From NCBI RefSeq assembly GCF_044891285.1, contig NZ_JAUIYO010000015.1, forward strand, positions 1-64,000: a stretch of 64,000 nt of DNA, given 5' to 3'. Below the pieces are notes generated by a model. It was given only the letters and a program-made list of their open reading frames with translations. It was not told the origin of the DNA and ran no database searches. Made by a program: the position numbers and the translations under genes. Numbering within the stretch: position 1 is the stretch's first letter; every line of letters begins with the position of its first letter. Source of the stretch: Pseudobacillus lumedeiriae. Its GTDB lineage: Bacteria > Bacillota > Bacilli > Bacillales > Domibacillaceae. Shown here in pieces: positions 24,768-34,028 of this stretch.

Positions 24768-25208
24768 TTAACGAATGAACGCTGACTCTCTATTGGATAA
24801 AGCATCCAATAACCATCGAGGGTGCATTTTCAATAAGTCTTGAGGCAAGTTATGCTGTTCAAAAAACTTAATTTCTAGTGACTCATCTGAATTACATTTA
24901 AGTTCCCCGCCAGTAATCTCAGCAAGAAAACAAGTTGTAATAAAATGTACTACTTTGCCATTGGGGTATTCAAATACTTGTGAATTAGGGTCAGAGTACA
25001 CACCAATCAACTTTTTTATGATTATATCTAAATTTGTTTCTTCTTTTACCTCCCTAATAGCTGCTTCAGAAACTGTTTCTCCTATTTCTATATGCCCTGA
25101 AGGAATACCCCATAGTCCTACATCTGACCTTTTCTGTAACAAAACTTGTTTTTCCTCATTCAAAATAATAACTGCGACCCCAGCTTTTAAATCATCAATT
25201 CTTTTCAT
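24768..25208 (-). CDS. NUDIX hydrolase
   Basis: The 146-residue enzyme has a complete Nudix box GHIEIGETVSEAAIREVKEE (residues 41-60, pattern Gx5Ex7REUxEE). Such enzymes hydrolyse nucleoside diphosphates linked to another moiety. ATG at 25208 is chosen because AAGGAGG lies 9 nt upstream; the frame extends to 25259 through the terminator. The leader at 25230-25385 resembles a ykkC-class riboswitch whose subtype 2c is known to control NUDIX genes and to bind nucleoside diphosphates. That suggests the substrate is a nucleotide. Confidence 0.88.
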   Translation of the reverse strand: MKRIDDLKAGVAVIILNEEKQVLLQKRSDVGLWGIPSGHIEIGETVSEAAIREVKEETNLDIIIKKLIGVYSDPNSQVFEYPNGKVVHFITTCFLAEITGGELKCNSDESLEIKFFEQHNLPQDLLKMHPRWLLDALSNRESAFIR

Positions 25209-25229
25209 ACAATAACCCTCCTTAAAGTA

Positions 25230-25385
25230 ATAAAAAAGGCCCGAAGAGAAAGGTTTCAACGCATAACAAATACGCTGAACCTTTCCCCTCGGACCTTTTA
25301 TGTCAATAGGTGCCTTTTACATAGTGTAAAAGAAATAGCCCTCGGTCACAGACCTACCTAGATAGCGGAACCCTAGCTACAATTT
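25230..25385 (-). promoter_or_regulatory. ykkC-class riboswitch with terminator (probable NDP-sensing subtype 2c)
   Basis: On the minus strand the leader contains GCTAGGGTTCCGC, then GGTCTGTGACCGAGGGC and, further on, ACATAAAAGGTCCGAGGGG. AGGGUUCCG and a downstream AAAAG-xCCxGxG are conserved parts of the ykkC aptamer. The last segment also forms the left arm of a long terminator stem (25235-25298) ending in a run of at least six T, only ~24 nt before the NUDIX start. Mutually exclusive aptamer and terminator pairing is the expected switch. ykkC subtype 2c is known from NUDIX leaders and senses ADP/CDP-type ligands; I infer that subtype from the downstream gene. Confidence 0.7.
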
Positions 25386-25614
25386 TCCAGTTCATTTTTA
25401 TTTTACTATTATTAATTAGAAAATAAAAGATACTCTTTCATTAACATGCACCATTAGTGCAATAGGCAAAACTAAAAGGCATAGGCTCAGTACAATACCG
25501 GATTCATGCTCAACAGCTGCCTAATGAAAGAAACTGTCTAAATTTTTGGGATCACTTCAATTTTCTTGCTCCAGGAATACACCCTATTGTGGAATATTGT
25601 AATAAGTCCTTTTC

Positions 25615-26799
25615 CTATGCTCTCTCCAGCACGACCGCAATTCCCTGTCCCCCGCCGATGCAAAGAGAAGCAAGTCCATATTTTGCACCGCGCTGTTTCA
25701 TTTCAAGAGCGAGTGAGTACGTAATGCGTGCACCGCTTGCACCGACTGGGTGGCCGAGCGCAACGGCCCCGCCATTGACATTTACTTTGTCTGGATCGAG
25801 TTCGAGCTGTTTCATCACGGCGATCGCCTGTGCTGCAAATGCTTCGTTGAGTTCAATAATATCGATATCATTCCATGTAAGGCGTGCTTTTTGGAGAGCG
25901 GCTTCGCCTGCCGGCACAGGGCCGATGCCCATTAGATTTGGATCGACTCCAGCGATTCCCCATGAAACGATTCTCGCAAGGGGCTTTATTTCAGGACGGC
26001 TTGACAAAAATGATTCCGAAGCGAGAACAACGGCGGCGGCTCCGTCATTGATTCCGCTTGCATTGCCAGGGGTTACCGTTCCGTCTTTGATAAAAGCAGG
26101 TTTCAGCTTACGAAGGCTTTCAAGGTTAATGTCCGGCCGGATATGTTCGTCTTGTGACACCGTGATCTCCCGTTTTTTCTTGTCTGTCACGATGATAGGA
26201 GTGATTTCTTGAAGTAAGCGGCCGGATTGCTGCGCATTTGCAGCTTTTTGCTGCGATTTCCAAGCGAATCCATCTTGTTCTTCCCGGCTGATGTCATATT
26301 TTTTAGCGAGATTTTCGGCAGTGATTCCCATGCCGCACCCAATGTATTGATCGGTTAGTGTCGACCACAGCATATCATCAATCGGCGGGGCTCCTGATGG
26401 TGAACCGAAGCGTGTATTTCGTAAAACGTGCGGTGACTGGCTCATATTTTCTGTTCCGCCGGCCAGAGCGACAGCCGCATCTCCTAAAAGAATCGTTTGT
26501 GCAGCTGAAAGGATTGCCTGCAAACCCGACCCGCACAGTCTGTTCACGGTTAATGCCGGTGCTTCTTCGGAGACTCCGCTCTTTAATCCAATGTGCCGTG
26601 CTAAATAAGAAGAAGCCCGATTCGTATGAATGACATTTCCAAATACAATTTCTTCTACAATCTCCGGCAGCAAACCGCTTCTTTTGATCGCTTCTTTCGA
26701 GGCGGCTGCCCCCAGCTCAATATCAGATACTTCTTTTAAAGATCCTCCGAAGGTGCCAAATGGCGTTCTTGCTCCTTCAATTAAATAAACGGCATCCAT
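25615..26799 (-). CDS. Acetyl-CoA C-acetyltransferase (thiolase)
   Basis: The 394-residue thiolase has the acyl-accepting Cys in NRLCGSGLQAI (about residue 87), the GGTENMSQSPH loop, NGGAVALGHPVGASGARI with the catalytic His (about 350), and CIGGGQGIAVVLE with the second Cys (about 380). It condenses or cleaves acetoacetyl-CoA, in either fatty-acid degradation or ketone-body and mevalonate-like pathways. No other beta-oxidation gene is next to it. GGGGGCGATG precedes the ATG. It is divergent from the Gate-domain gene; a palindrome lies between them. Confidence 0.92.
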   Translation of the reverse strand: MDAVYLIEGARTPFGTFGGSLKEVSDIELGAAASKEAIKRSGLLPEIVEEIVFGNVIHTNRASSYLARHIGLKSGVSEEAPALTVNRLCGSGLQAILSAAQTILLGDAAVALAGGTENMSQSPHVLRNTRFGSPSGAPPIDDMLWSTLTDQYIGCGMGITAENLAKKYDISREEQDGFAWKSQQKAANAQQSGRLLQEITPIIVTDKKKREITVSQDEHIRPDINLESLRKLKPAFIKDGTVTPGNASGINDGAAAVVLASESFLSSRPEIKPLARIVSWGIAGVDPNLMGIGPVPAGEAALQKARLTWNDIDIIELNEAFAAQAIAVMKQLELDPDKVNVNGGAVALGHPVGASGARITYSLALEMKQRGAKYGLASLCIGGGQGIAVVLERA

Positions 26800-26844
26800 T
26801 TTTCATCGCCCCCATATGAAATGTTGTTTTCCATGTACTATATT

Positions 26845-26860
26845 ATGAGACTCGTCTCAT
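26845..26860. promoter_or_regulatory. Palindromic operator candidate between thiolase and Gate operon
   Basis: ATGAGAC and GTCTCAT are separated by 2 bp, in the 159-bp divergent intergenic region. A perfect TATAAT follows at 26875-26880 on the plus strand. Arms of this length and spacing suit a TetR- or GntR-type dimer. No regulator gene is adjacent. Confidence 0.4.
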
Positions 26861-26958
26861 TTTTATCGGCATTTTATAATCCGGCGAAAAAACCGGGACA
26901 CTCACCTATTTTCAAATCACTCATACAATGGAATAAAACTAGCAGGAGGCTGTTTTGT

Positions 26959-28056
26959 ATGTCAAAAAAAGCAGGAACGAAGACGAAGGCAGATATTTCA
27001 CGGGGGAAATGGCAGTTCTATGAGGTTTTAGGACTTCTTCTTGTCGTGACGTCTATGCTTCTTCTATTGTTTAAACCAAACTCGCTGGCAGACTTTTTTA
27101 ATACAATCATTACGGAAATCAAGCCAGTTGTCGTTGACATATTTTTAACGAGTGAAATAGGGATTGCAATCATCGCCAGTGTCATTATGGGCCGTCTATT
27201 AGAGCGGCTTGGGTTTACAGATGGCTTAATCCGGGCTTTCGTCCCTGTGATGAAATGGTTCAAAATCAATCCAGCTGTCATTATTCCAAGTGTGTATAAC
27301 ATCCTTGGCGATATTAATGCTGCCGGAAAAATTGCTGGTCCTATTCTTGTCAAGGCAGACGCCACAAAAGATGAACAAAAGATCGCTATTGCGACGATGA
27401 TTCAGTCTCCTCAATCATTCGCAACATTTGTATTAGGCTTGATTGCGTTGGCTGTTTTTGGCATTCACGCATTTCCACTCATCATTTTAGCTATTTTTCT
27501 TCCTATTATCATTGTCCCCTTTTTATTATCCAAGACCATCTACCGATCAACTAGGAAAGTGGAATTAAAACAATTGCCGCGTTTTACGCCGAGAACTCCT
27601 TTCCTTCAAACCGTCTTTTCTTCCGCCAAAGAAGGCGCAGAGCTTTTGTTTTTAATTATTATTCCAGCCGTTGCAGTTGTCTTTTTCTTTATCGGTATTT
27701 TAAAATTTGCTGGTGTGTGGGGGCCGCTGGAGTCGGGGTTATCCGCCATGCTTACGTTTACGAGCATTGAACCAACAACAGGGATTGTGTCTATTCTCGC
27801 TGCCCCTACTCTTGCAGTCGCTCAGTTGGCTGAATTAGGGCAAGGAATTGATCCCCGCCTCGTCGTCGGTTCCTTTGTTCTTGCCAATTCGGGTCTCCCG
27901 TTGTCCGTCATTTTTGGGCAAGTACCAGCAACGTGGGTCGAATCATCCAGCCTTAATGAAAAAGAAGTGCTAATCGCAGCTGTGATCGGTTTAATCATTC
28001 GTTTCTTCACAGCGTGGGCATTGGGAGTTTTTTTAACTCCTTATCTAATCGGGTGA
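26959..28056 (+). CDS. Nucleoside-recognition (Gate) domain membrane protein
   Basis: This 365-residue protein has about eight membrane segments and two Gate-domain halves. The first holds SVIMGRLLERLGFTDGLIRA and the next SVYNILGDINAAGKIAGPIL. The second half holds GSFVLANSGLPLSVIFGQVP. Gate-domain proteins include nucleoside transporters and sporulation proteins, but the substrate here is unknown. ATG at 26959 is chosen for AGGAGG 9 nt upstream, although the frame is open to 26821. It is operonic with the amidohydrolase 7 bp downstream, which suggests uptake and hydrolysis of the same compound. Confidence 0.8.
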   Translation: MSKKAGTKTKADISRGKWQFYEVLGLLLVVTSMLLLLFKPNSLADFFNTIITEIKPVVVDIFLTSEIGIAIIASVIMGRLLERLGFTDGLIRAFVPVMKWFKINPAVIIPSVYNILGDINAAGKIAGPILVKADATKDEQKIAIATMIQSPQSFATFVLGLIALAVFGIHAFPLIILAIFLPIIIVPFLLSKTIYRSTRKVELKQLPRFTPRTPFLQTVFSSAKEGAELLFLIIIPAVAVVFFFIGILKFAGVWGPLESGLSAMLTFTSIEPTTGIVSILAAPTLAVAQLAELGQGIDPRLVVGSFVLANSGLPLSVIFGQVPATWVESSSLNEKEVLIAAVIGLIIRFFTAWALGVFLTPYLIG

Positions 28057-28063
28057 CGGACGA

Positions 28064-29287
28064 ATGAACGAGTCTTACATTATTCTTGGGAAAAAGATAG
28101 TGACAGTATCGGATCGTGGAACGATAGAAAATGGAGGCTTAGTAGTCAACAAAGGAAAAATTCAAGAGATTGGTGATTGGAAGACGCTGAAGCAGCGTTA
28201 TGCCGCAATGAGCATCATTGATTGCTCAGAATATGTTATTACGCCTTCACTTGTGGATTGCCATACACATTTATTAGAGTTTGCGCCTTCTTCTCTTTAT
28301 CCAGTGTCGCACACGACCCATTTATGGGCTGGAAAAACGATTCTATTTCACGCTTTATCTTCAGGAATTACGGCGCTTGGAGAACAGATTTGCGGTCACC
28401 CGAACAATCACTTTTCCATAGAGGATTACCGTAAAGCAGTGGCTGATTTGCCAATGGATATTTCTTTTGCGGCTGCCAGCATAACGATCGGCTTCCCTGA
28501 ACCGCTTCACTTTTCAGCAGTCACTCGTTCACAGCCGATCGAAAAAAAACATCTTTCTGATCCATCACTTCTGCGAAAGCTTGCCGAACAAAGTGAGTTT
28601 CCTGGTGAAAATCTGTTCATCAATGCCACCCCTGCTAACTTTACTGCAGAAGCTGTACCGCGTGCTGGTGAACTAATGTATAGCTTCCAAGAACTACAAC
28701 GGGCAGCTGACACGTATCACCAATTAAACAAAAAGATTGGCGTTCATGTCGCCGGTGAAGAAGGAATTGAATTAGCTATTAAAGCGGGAATCGATGTGCT
28801 TCATCACGCCCATGAGATCACGGATGAACAAATCGAGAAGGCGGCTAGCCGGCAGCTGAAAATTGTCGCTACCCCGCTGGGCGGAACACATTTGCCTCCG
28901 AATTCTCCGGAAGAAATCGTCAAGCTCGCTGAAAAGAACATCGCTGTCTCTATTGCGACTGATGCTTATTTGCCGTCTTATCCAGGTGTTTCATGGCTGC
29001 CATTTGACACAAATGTCCTGCGGGGTCCAGATGTCCTCATGCTCATTGCCCAGCCTGCCATGAAGCGGATGAAAGAGAAGAAATTTGATGAAAACGCCAT
29101 CTTGGCCATACTGACAGCAAACCCGGCAGAAGTTTTAGGAAAAGAAAAGGAGTTCGGACGCCTAGAAAAAGGAATGGATGCGAACTTCATCGTCTCTACC
29201 GGCATCCCCGGCCTTGAAATCACAGAAGCAGAACAAATAAAGAAAGTATTCTTTCAAGGGACAGAAGTGATCAATCGGCTCGTTTAA
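28064..29287 (+). CDS. Amidohydrolase family protein
   Basis: The 407-residue metal-dependent hydrolase has the imidazolonepropionase/prolidase-like pattern: PSLVDCHTHLLEF (metal-binding HxH, residues 63-75), a His in KIGVHVAGEEG (about 225), HHAHEI (about 248), and the Asp ligand in SIATDAYLPSYPG (about 305). Substrate is unknown. The start is 7 bp after the Gate-domain gene; the intergenic GTGACGG provides only a weak ribosome site, so translation may be coupled. Confidence 0.85.
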   Translation: MNESYIILGKKIVTVSDRGTIENGGLVVNKGKIQEIGDWKTLKQRYAAMSIIDCSEYVITPSLVDCHTHLLEFAPSSLYPVSHTTHLWAGKTILFHALSSGITALGEQICGHPNNHFSIEDYRKAVADLPMDISFAAASITIGFPEPLHFSAVTRSQPIEKKHLSDPSLLRKLAEQSEFPGENLFINATPANFTAEAVPRAGELMYSFQELQRAADTYHQLNKKIGVHVAGEEGIELAIKAGIDVLHHAHEITDEQIEKAASRQLKIVATPLGGTHLPPNSPEEIVKLAEKNIAVSIATDAYLPSYPGVSWLPFDTNVLRGPDVLMLIAQPAMKRMKEKKFDENAILAILTANPAEVLGKEKEFGRLEKGMDANFIVSTGIPGLEITEAEQIKKVFFQGTEVINRLV

Positions 29288-29303
29288 CGTTCATTTTTAT
29301 AAA

Positions 29304-29349
29304 GAAGAGTGACTGAAAAGTGGCGGCTTTCAGTCACTCTTTGCTTTTT
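29304..29349 (+). terminator. Terminator of the Gate/amidohydrolase operon
   Basis: AAGAGTGACTGAAA and TTTCAGTCACTCTT pair around a 9-nt loop, followed by TGCTTTTTG. Confidence 0.85.
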
Positions 29350-29452
29350 GAAATCAATAAAGTGGAGCAGAAATATTTTGTGCGCTGTTTTTTGAGCTTT
29401 ATGCGCATGAATCACGAATTTGTGCGTGTTTCGGCCTAACTTTTGCGTCCAT

Positions 29453-32400
29453 TCATGTTTGCAGCTGAGCAAGCAGCTTTTTATATTGGTTGACATATGA
29501 CTGTTGGGATAAAGCAGCAAGCCTTCCCTCTACCTGTTCCTCTATTTGCTTCACGGCATCCTTCCTGATTTGCTCAAGAAGATCAGCGTAAAAAGGGAAA
29601 AAGGAATCCGCTATTTTTTTACCTTCTTCGTTTACGTAATGATGGACAGGAGTCATCAGCCCTTTTTCAATTTCATCCCGGATGATCTTATTTCCATTTT
29701 CAGTGAAAAATTGCAGCGCTGTTTTGTATTCCTTAAATAAAGATTGAAACAAGCCTGAATGGAGTTGATGCAGACCCGGATCAAAAACGAAATCAGGAAA
29801 AGAAGAAATATCCGTTTTTTTCAAATAGACTGAACCTAAAAAAGAAGTCAATTCTTTTTGCAGCGACCGCTGTACTTCCATGGCGGATGTTTGGACGAAT
29901 GTTTGCATACGGAAGGCGGTTGTTCTCAGTTCATGAGCTAATTCTTTGGCGGTAAACCGAATGATTTCATTCGTCATCCGATGAAGCGCTGTCATTGTAT
30001 CAGCGAATGAATCAAAAGCTGCGGGACTGAAAATCATCTTATATTCATCGTTGTAACGGTAAAATACACGCTGTTTCACATAAAACAATAATTCTTCCAG
30101 TTCTTGCTGCAGAGCCTCTCTTTCTGCTGTAAATGAATGAGTATGTAAAAAAGCGAGGGCTTCCTTCATCTGTTGGGAAAGATCTTCTCGGTGCCGTTGT
30201 TTCTCTGCTTCATTTTCTTCTGCAAGCCGTACTCTCTTCTTTAACTCCATTACAGCCTGCTTCATGTCATCCTGCGCTTGCCGCAGAACAGAAACAGCGA
30301 GTGCCTGTTTCGTAAATGGATAAAAGTCCCGTTCAAACAAAGAGAATCCAGAAGAATCCAGTGTTTGTTCGGCCGCTGGCAGCGGGGCTTCCGCCGGCAG
30401 CTGAAGAAGCGCCCCATAACGCTTTCTCTCTTCTAGAGTTAATAATTGATTCTGCTGTCTTTTAGCAAATAAAGCAAGATGGCTCGAAATAGGATAAATT
30501 CGGGCTTGATGAATGCCGCATTTCACCAAGTTTTGATCTACATGAAGAAGCACATCAAATAAATCATCCGTTGTGGAGGCAAGATCAGCGGCATTGACAA
30601 TAAAGAACATTTTATTATTTTCAATGAAGTCTTTTACCTCACCGAGCTTCATTAAAAATAACTGGTCAGCGCGGGAAAAGGCATGATTATAGTAGGTCAC
30701 GAATACGATGGAATCTGCGCTTGTGACGTATGTAAATGCTATTTCCGTATGCCGGGCGTTCATAGACCCCGCACCCGGCGTATCGACAAGCACCATCCCC
30801 TGCTCTGTCAGCGGCGAAGAGTAATATAAAATAATACGCTCAACGAAGCATGCTTTTTCTTCCACACTGACAAACTCTGTGTAAGCCTCCATCGTGCTGC
30901 TCTTTGATTGTCCAAGCTGCCCTTTTATTTTTTTATAACCAGCAAGAGAAGCACGTAAAAACGAAAAGTGTTCAAGCGGCAAAGCTGTCAGTGGGCTAAA
31001 GAGCTCTTCTTTTTTCGTATGGGTTTCTTTTCTTTCTTCCCCCTGCTTCTGAATGCTCTTCATTATTTCATCATGCTCCGTTAAAAGCCGGTGCAGATCA
31101 TTCATGCTCCACGCGGTTTTCCCGCTTAGTTCAAGTGCTTGATTTATGTCCTTTAGCACTTGTTCGTCGGTTTTAAATAAAATTGTGACAGTTCCATGGG
31201 GATGATGGGTGTCAGGAGCACGAATTTCATTAATAGCAGCCGTTGTTGGGTTCGGTGAAACCGGAAGCACATGTTCTCCTAACAAAGCATTGGCAAATGA
31301 AGATTTTCCCGCACTGAAGGCACCAAATAAAGCAATCGTATATTCCTTTTTCTCCAGACGCTGAATCCGCTTGTTTAATGCCTGAATCATCTGTTCCATA
31401 TGCCCTGCCTGTGCCAGCAGTGCTGCTTTTCTTTTCAATTCGTTCACATGCCTGTCCAAATCGACCGGCACCAATCCCTCGTCTTTTGTTTTCTCCAGCC
31501 ACTTGGCTGCTGCATCCCCAATCGATACGAAAGTCCGGCTTTTCGTTCCAGTAGAAGAAGTGCGCTTTTCGAAAGCACGAAATGGTCTTTTTTCGACTTT
31601 TTCTTGCCCGCGGACAGAAAGCAAAGCCAACAACGATTCGTATAGCCTGTCTTCTTTTTCTTGCAGCTGTTTGCTTTGTTTCCAGGCATCGATCTTCTCG
31701 GCGATTTCTTCTCTTTCCCGTAGGAGACTAGCTTTTTTCTTTTGGCTGTTTGTTCTGGCCTGCATGTCAAGCGAGTCAATGAGTGCGCCGAACGATTGAC
31801 GATACAGACTCTTTAATTTATGGGTCACATCTTTCGCATAATTGAGTACATACTCATCCGTCAACACCGCTCCGCTTTTTAGGAGCTGAATAAGCAGGGA
31901 GGGGGAAAAGTCAATTTGGCGCCGGCGGATGTCTTCCCGCCGCTCATCCGTAAGTAAATCATATTCGGCAAGCAGCTTTAGCACGGCTTCTCTAAGAGGA
32001 ATATCCACATAGGACAGCCTATTTTCATTCAATGCTCCAAATAGCTGCTTCAGCCGGCCTTCTTGCTCTCTTTTCGTTTTCTTTCTGGAAAATAAGCCGC
32101 GGACTTGAAAGGAAAGCTCACGGGATGCTAAAAACTGCCTGACAAATACTCGGGTATAATAGTCCATCAGCTTGGCATTGTTAAAGACAGCCGTTAACTC
32201 TTCTTCAAACCGCTTGCTGAATAGCTGTTCTTTTGTATCGATTGTGCTCAACTGGCGTTCCAGCCGTTCTGTCTCGTCTTCTAACTCTTGCAATGAGTGT
32301 ATACCGAACAATTTCTCTTCATATCGGCTGCGTTCATCATTTGCTTTTTCCCTCTGTTTTTGAAAGAAATTCATGGCAGCGATGAGCGCTTCCCGGAGCA

Positions 32401-33238
32401 CATGGTGAACGATTTCCTGCTGACGGTCAGCGATTTTATTGGCTAAAAGCATTTTCAGTTCATTCAGTTGATTGGATGGATGGCTGTCGTCTCTTAATGA
32501 AGTAAAATAAAGGCCGCTGTAGGACAGATTGTGCTCATCAAAAGAGCGGCGGATACGCTGGGAAAATTCATCAAAAGACAGCTCACTGGCGACATGCTTA
32601 TCAATTTGGTTCACGATAAAGCAGCAGTCTTTCCCTCTTTCTGCCAGCTGTTTGCTAAATTCAAAGTTTACAGGTGATTGGACGTGATTATAATCCATCA
32701 TATAAAAGACTAGGTCGGCTAAATGAAGCTTAGACATCGCACTTACCCGATGGGCATCGTCCGTTGAATCAATTCCTGGTGTATCAAAAACTGCCGTTCC
32801 CTCCGGCAGTTGGCCGGTTCGATGCGAAATTTCCACTTCCTCCACTTGATCACCATTGACACAATAAGCTTGAATGTCGCTCAGGTCATACGGATAAGGA
32901 AACGTTTTTACTCCTTGATCTTTAAATAAGACTTTCGCATACGGTTCTCCTTCCTTCACCTTGACGACATTCGCACTCGTAGGAATCGGGCTCGATGGCA
33001 GCAGTTCTTCCCCCATAAGCTCATTGATCATCGTTGATTTCCCAGCAGAAAAGTGGCCATAAAAGGCAATTACATACTCCATTTTGTCTAGTTTATCAAT
33101 GAGTTCCATACAAATTTTCGCCTGTTCTTGATCGTGATCACGCATGAATACATCGTGAAGCTGCTGCAGTTTGGGCAGTAATAGCGAGCGGGTCGGCTTC
33201 TGATTAGCGAGCCACTTTGTTAACGTTTCATCCAGCAT
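29453..33238 (-). CDS. dynA: Dynamin-like protein DynA (two fused GTPase modules)
   Basis: The 1261-residue protein has two complete dynamin modules in tandem. The first P-loop is GHFSAGKSTMINELMG near residue 62, with DTPGIDSTDDAHR near 150. The second is GAFSAGKSSFANALLG near residue 643, with DTPGAGSMNARHTE near 820. Long coiled coils follow each. B. subtilis DynA (about 1190 residues) tethers and fuses membranes without nucleotide and helps resist phage and membrane stress. This copy is slightly longer. AGGAAGGCGG precedes the ATG. It is monocistronic. Confidence 0.92.
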   Translation of the reverse strand: MLDETLTKWLANQKPTRSLLLPKLQQLHDVFMRDHDQEQAKICMELIDKLDKMEYVIAFYGHFSAGKSTMINELMGEELLPSSPIPTSANVVKVKEGEPYAKVLFKDQGVKTFPYPYDLSDIQAYCVNGDQVEEVEISHRTGQLPEGTAVFDTPGIDSTDDAHRVSAMSKLHLADLVFYMMDYNHVQSPVNFEFSKQLAERGKDCCFIVNQIDKHVASELSFDEFSQRIRRSFDEHNLSYSGLYFTSLRDDSHPSNQLNELKMLLANKIADRQQEIVHHVLREALIAAMNFFQKQREKANDERSRYEEKLFGIHSLQELEDETERLERQLSTIDTKEQLFSKRFEEELTAVFNNAKLMDYYTRVFVRQFLASRELSFQVRGLFSRKKTKREQEGRLKQLFGALNENRLSYVDIPLREAVLKLLAEYDLLTDERREDIRRRQIDFSPSLLIQLLKSGAVLTDEYVLNYAKDVTHKLKSLYRQSFGALIDSLDMQARTNSQKKKASLLREREEIAEKIDAWKQSKQLQEKEDRLYESLLALLSVRGQEKVEKRPFRAFEKRTSSTGTKSRTFVSIGDAAAKWLEKTKDEGLVPVDLDRHVNELKRKAALLAQAGHMEQMIQALNKRIQRLEKKEYTIALFGAFSAGKSSFANALLGEHVLPVSPNPTTAAINEIRAPDTHHPHGTVTILFKTDEQVLKDINQALELSGKTAWSMNDLHRLLTEHDEIMKSIQKQGEERKETHTKKEELFSPLTALPLEHFSFLRASLAGYKKIKGQLGQSKSSTMEAYTEFVSVEEKACFVERIILYYSSPLTEQGMVLVDTPGAGSMNARHTEIAFTYVTSADSIVFVTYYNHAFSRADQLFLMKLGEVKDFIENNKMFFIVNAADLASTTDDLFDVLLHVDQNLVKCGIHQARIYPISSHLALFAKRQQNQLLTLEERKRYGALLQLPAEAPLPAAEQTLDSSGFSLFERDFYPFTKQALAVSVLRQAQDDMKQAVMELKKRVRLAEENEAEKQRHREDLSQQMKEALAFLHTHSFTAEREALQQELEELLFYVKQRVFYRYNDEYKMIFSPAAFDSFADTMTALHRMTNEIIRFTAKELAHELRTTAFRMQTFVQTSAMEVQRSLQKELTSFLGSVYLKKTDISSFPDFVFDPGLHQLHSGLFQSLFKEYKTALQFFTENGNKIIRDEIEKGLMTPVHHYVNEEGKKIADSFFPFYADLLEQIRKDAVKQIEEQVEGRLAALSQQSYVNQYKKLLAQLQT

Positions 33239-33319
33239 AGAATCCGCCTTCCTGTAAATAGTAGAAGTGTTTTGTTTATTGTATCGGAATGAATCGGCAA
33301 TTTCAGCAAATGTACAACA

Positions 33320-33357
33320 AAAAAGAAGCTAAACATAATCATTTAGCTTCTTTTTCT
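33320..33357. terminator. Terminator of thiT
   Basis: AAGAAGCTAAA and TTTAGCTTCTT pair around an 8-nt loop; T-runs flank both sides. Confidence 0.85.
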
Positions 33358-33375
33358 TATTTATTCATTTTTCAA

Positions 33376-33945
33376 TTAGGCACTTATGGAGCGGTTTTGC
33401 CCCACAGGAGCGGAATGTTTAAAAAAGCTCGGCGAGGTTTTCTTCAGGAATACTAATACGGCTAGCGTAATCAGCATTTCTGGAAGTAAATAAGATAGGT
33501 TGTATAAGAATGAATAGACAGCAACTGGTGTGCCTTCCGGTGCATATTCCCCGAACCAAATGACTCCGGACAAAAAGTGGCACACAAGGCGCAGCGTTGT
33601 GCCGATCAACAGACCGATCACCATTCGGCTCACTGTTATGCTTTTATGGAAAACAGCGAGGCCGCCGAGTCCAAGTACGGCATAAGCGAGCGGGTAATCA
33701 AGTACGAGCTGTACAGGATGAACGACATAGCCGCCTGTCATTAAACTAATGACTCCAACTAAAATTCCTGTAATAAATCCGGCCTGCCACCCGCGGCGAA
33801 AAGCCATAATGAAAATCGGAACCATTACCAATGAAATGGACCCGCCGAAAGCCCAAAGTGCGCCAAATTCCACATAACTTAATATGACGGAAAGCCCGGC
33901 CATGACGGCGATTTCGATCATTGTGACTAGTTTGTTTCTCTCCAT
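33376..33945 (-). CDS. thiT: Thiamine ECF transporter S component
   Basis: The 189-residue membrane protein has six helices. It shows the ThiT features ALWAFGGSISLVMVPIFIMA (residues 29-48), RRGWQAGFITG and the substrate-site segment GVIWFGEYAPEGTPVAVYSF. It binds thiamine and works with a shared ECF A/A'/T energising module encoded elsewhere. The TPP riboswitch in its leader and the Shine-Dalgarno-masking hairpin at 33953-33977 confirm the thiamine role. Confidence 0.95.
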   Translation of the reverse strand: MERNKLVTMIEIAVMAGLSVILSYVEFGALWAFGGSISLVMVPIFIMAFRRGWQAGFITGILVGVISLMTGGYVVHPVQLVLDYPLAYAVLGLGGLAVFHKSITVSRMVIGLLIGTTLRLVCHFLSGVIWFGEYAPEGTPVAVYSFLYNLSYLLPEMLITLAVLVFLKKTSPSFFKHSAPVGQNRSISA

Positions 33946-33952
33946 GAAAAAT

Positions 33953-33977
33953 CCCCCTTTATCTCATCCAAAGGGGT
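33953..33977 (-). promoter_or_regulatory. Shine-Dalgarno-sequestering hairpin of thiT
   Basis: On the minus strand CCCCTTT (33970-33976) can pair with AAAGGGG (33954-33960). The latter is the ribosome binding site, 7 nt before the thiT ATG. The stem is followed by TTTTT, so it could act as translational lock and terminator. It is the expression platform of the TPP riboswitch. Confidence 0.7.
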
Positions 33978-34028
33978 GTAAGGATACAATAGACTTGTTC
34001 GTTTGTACGAATCTTTTTGCATCGATCA

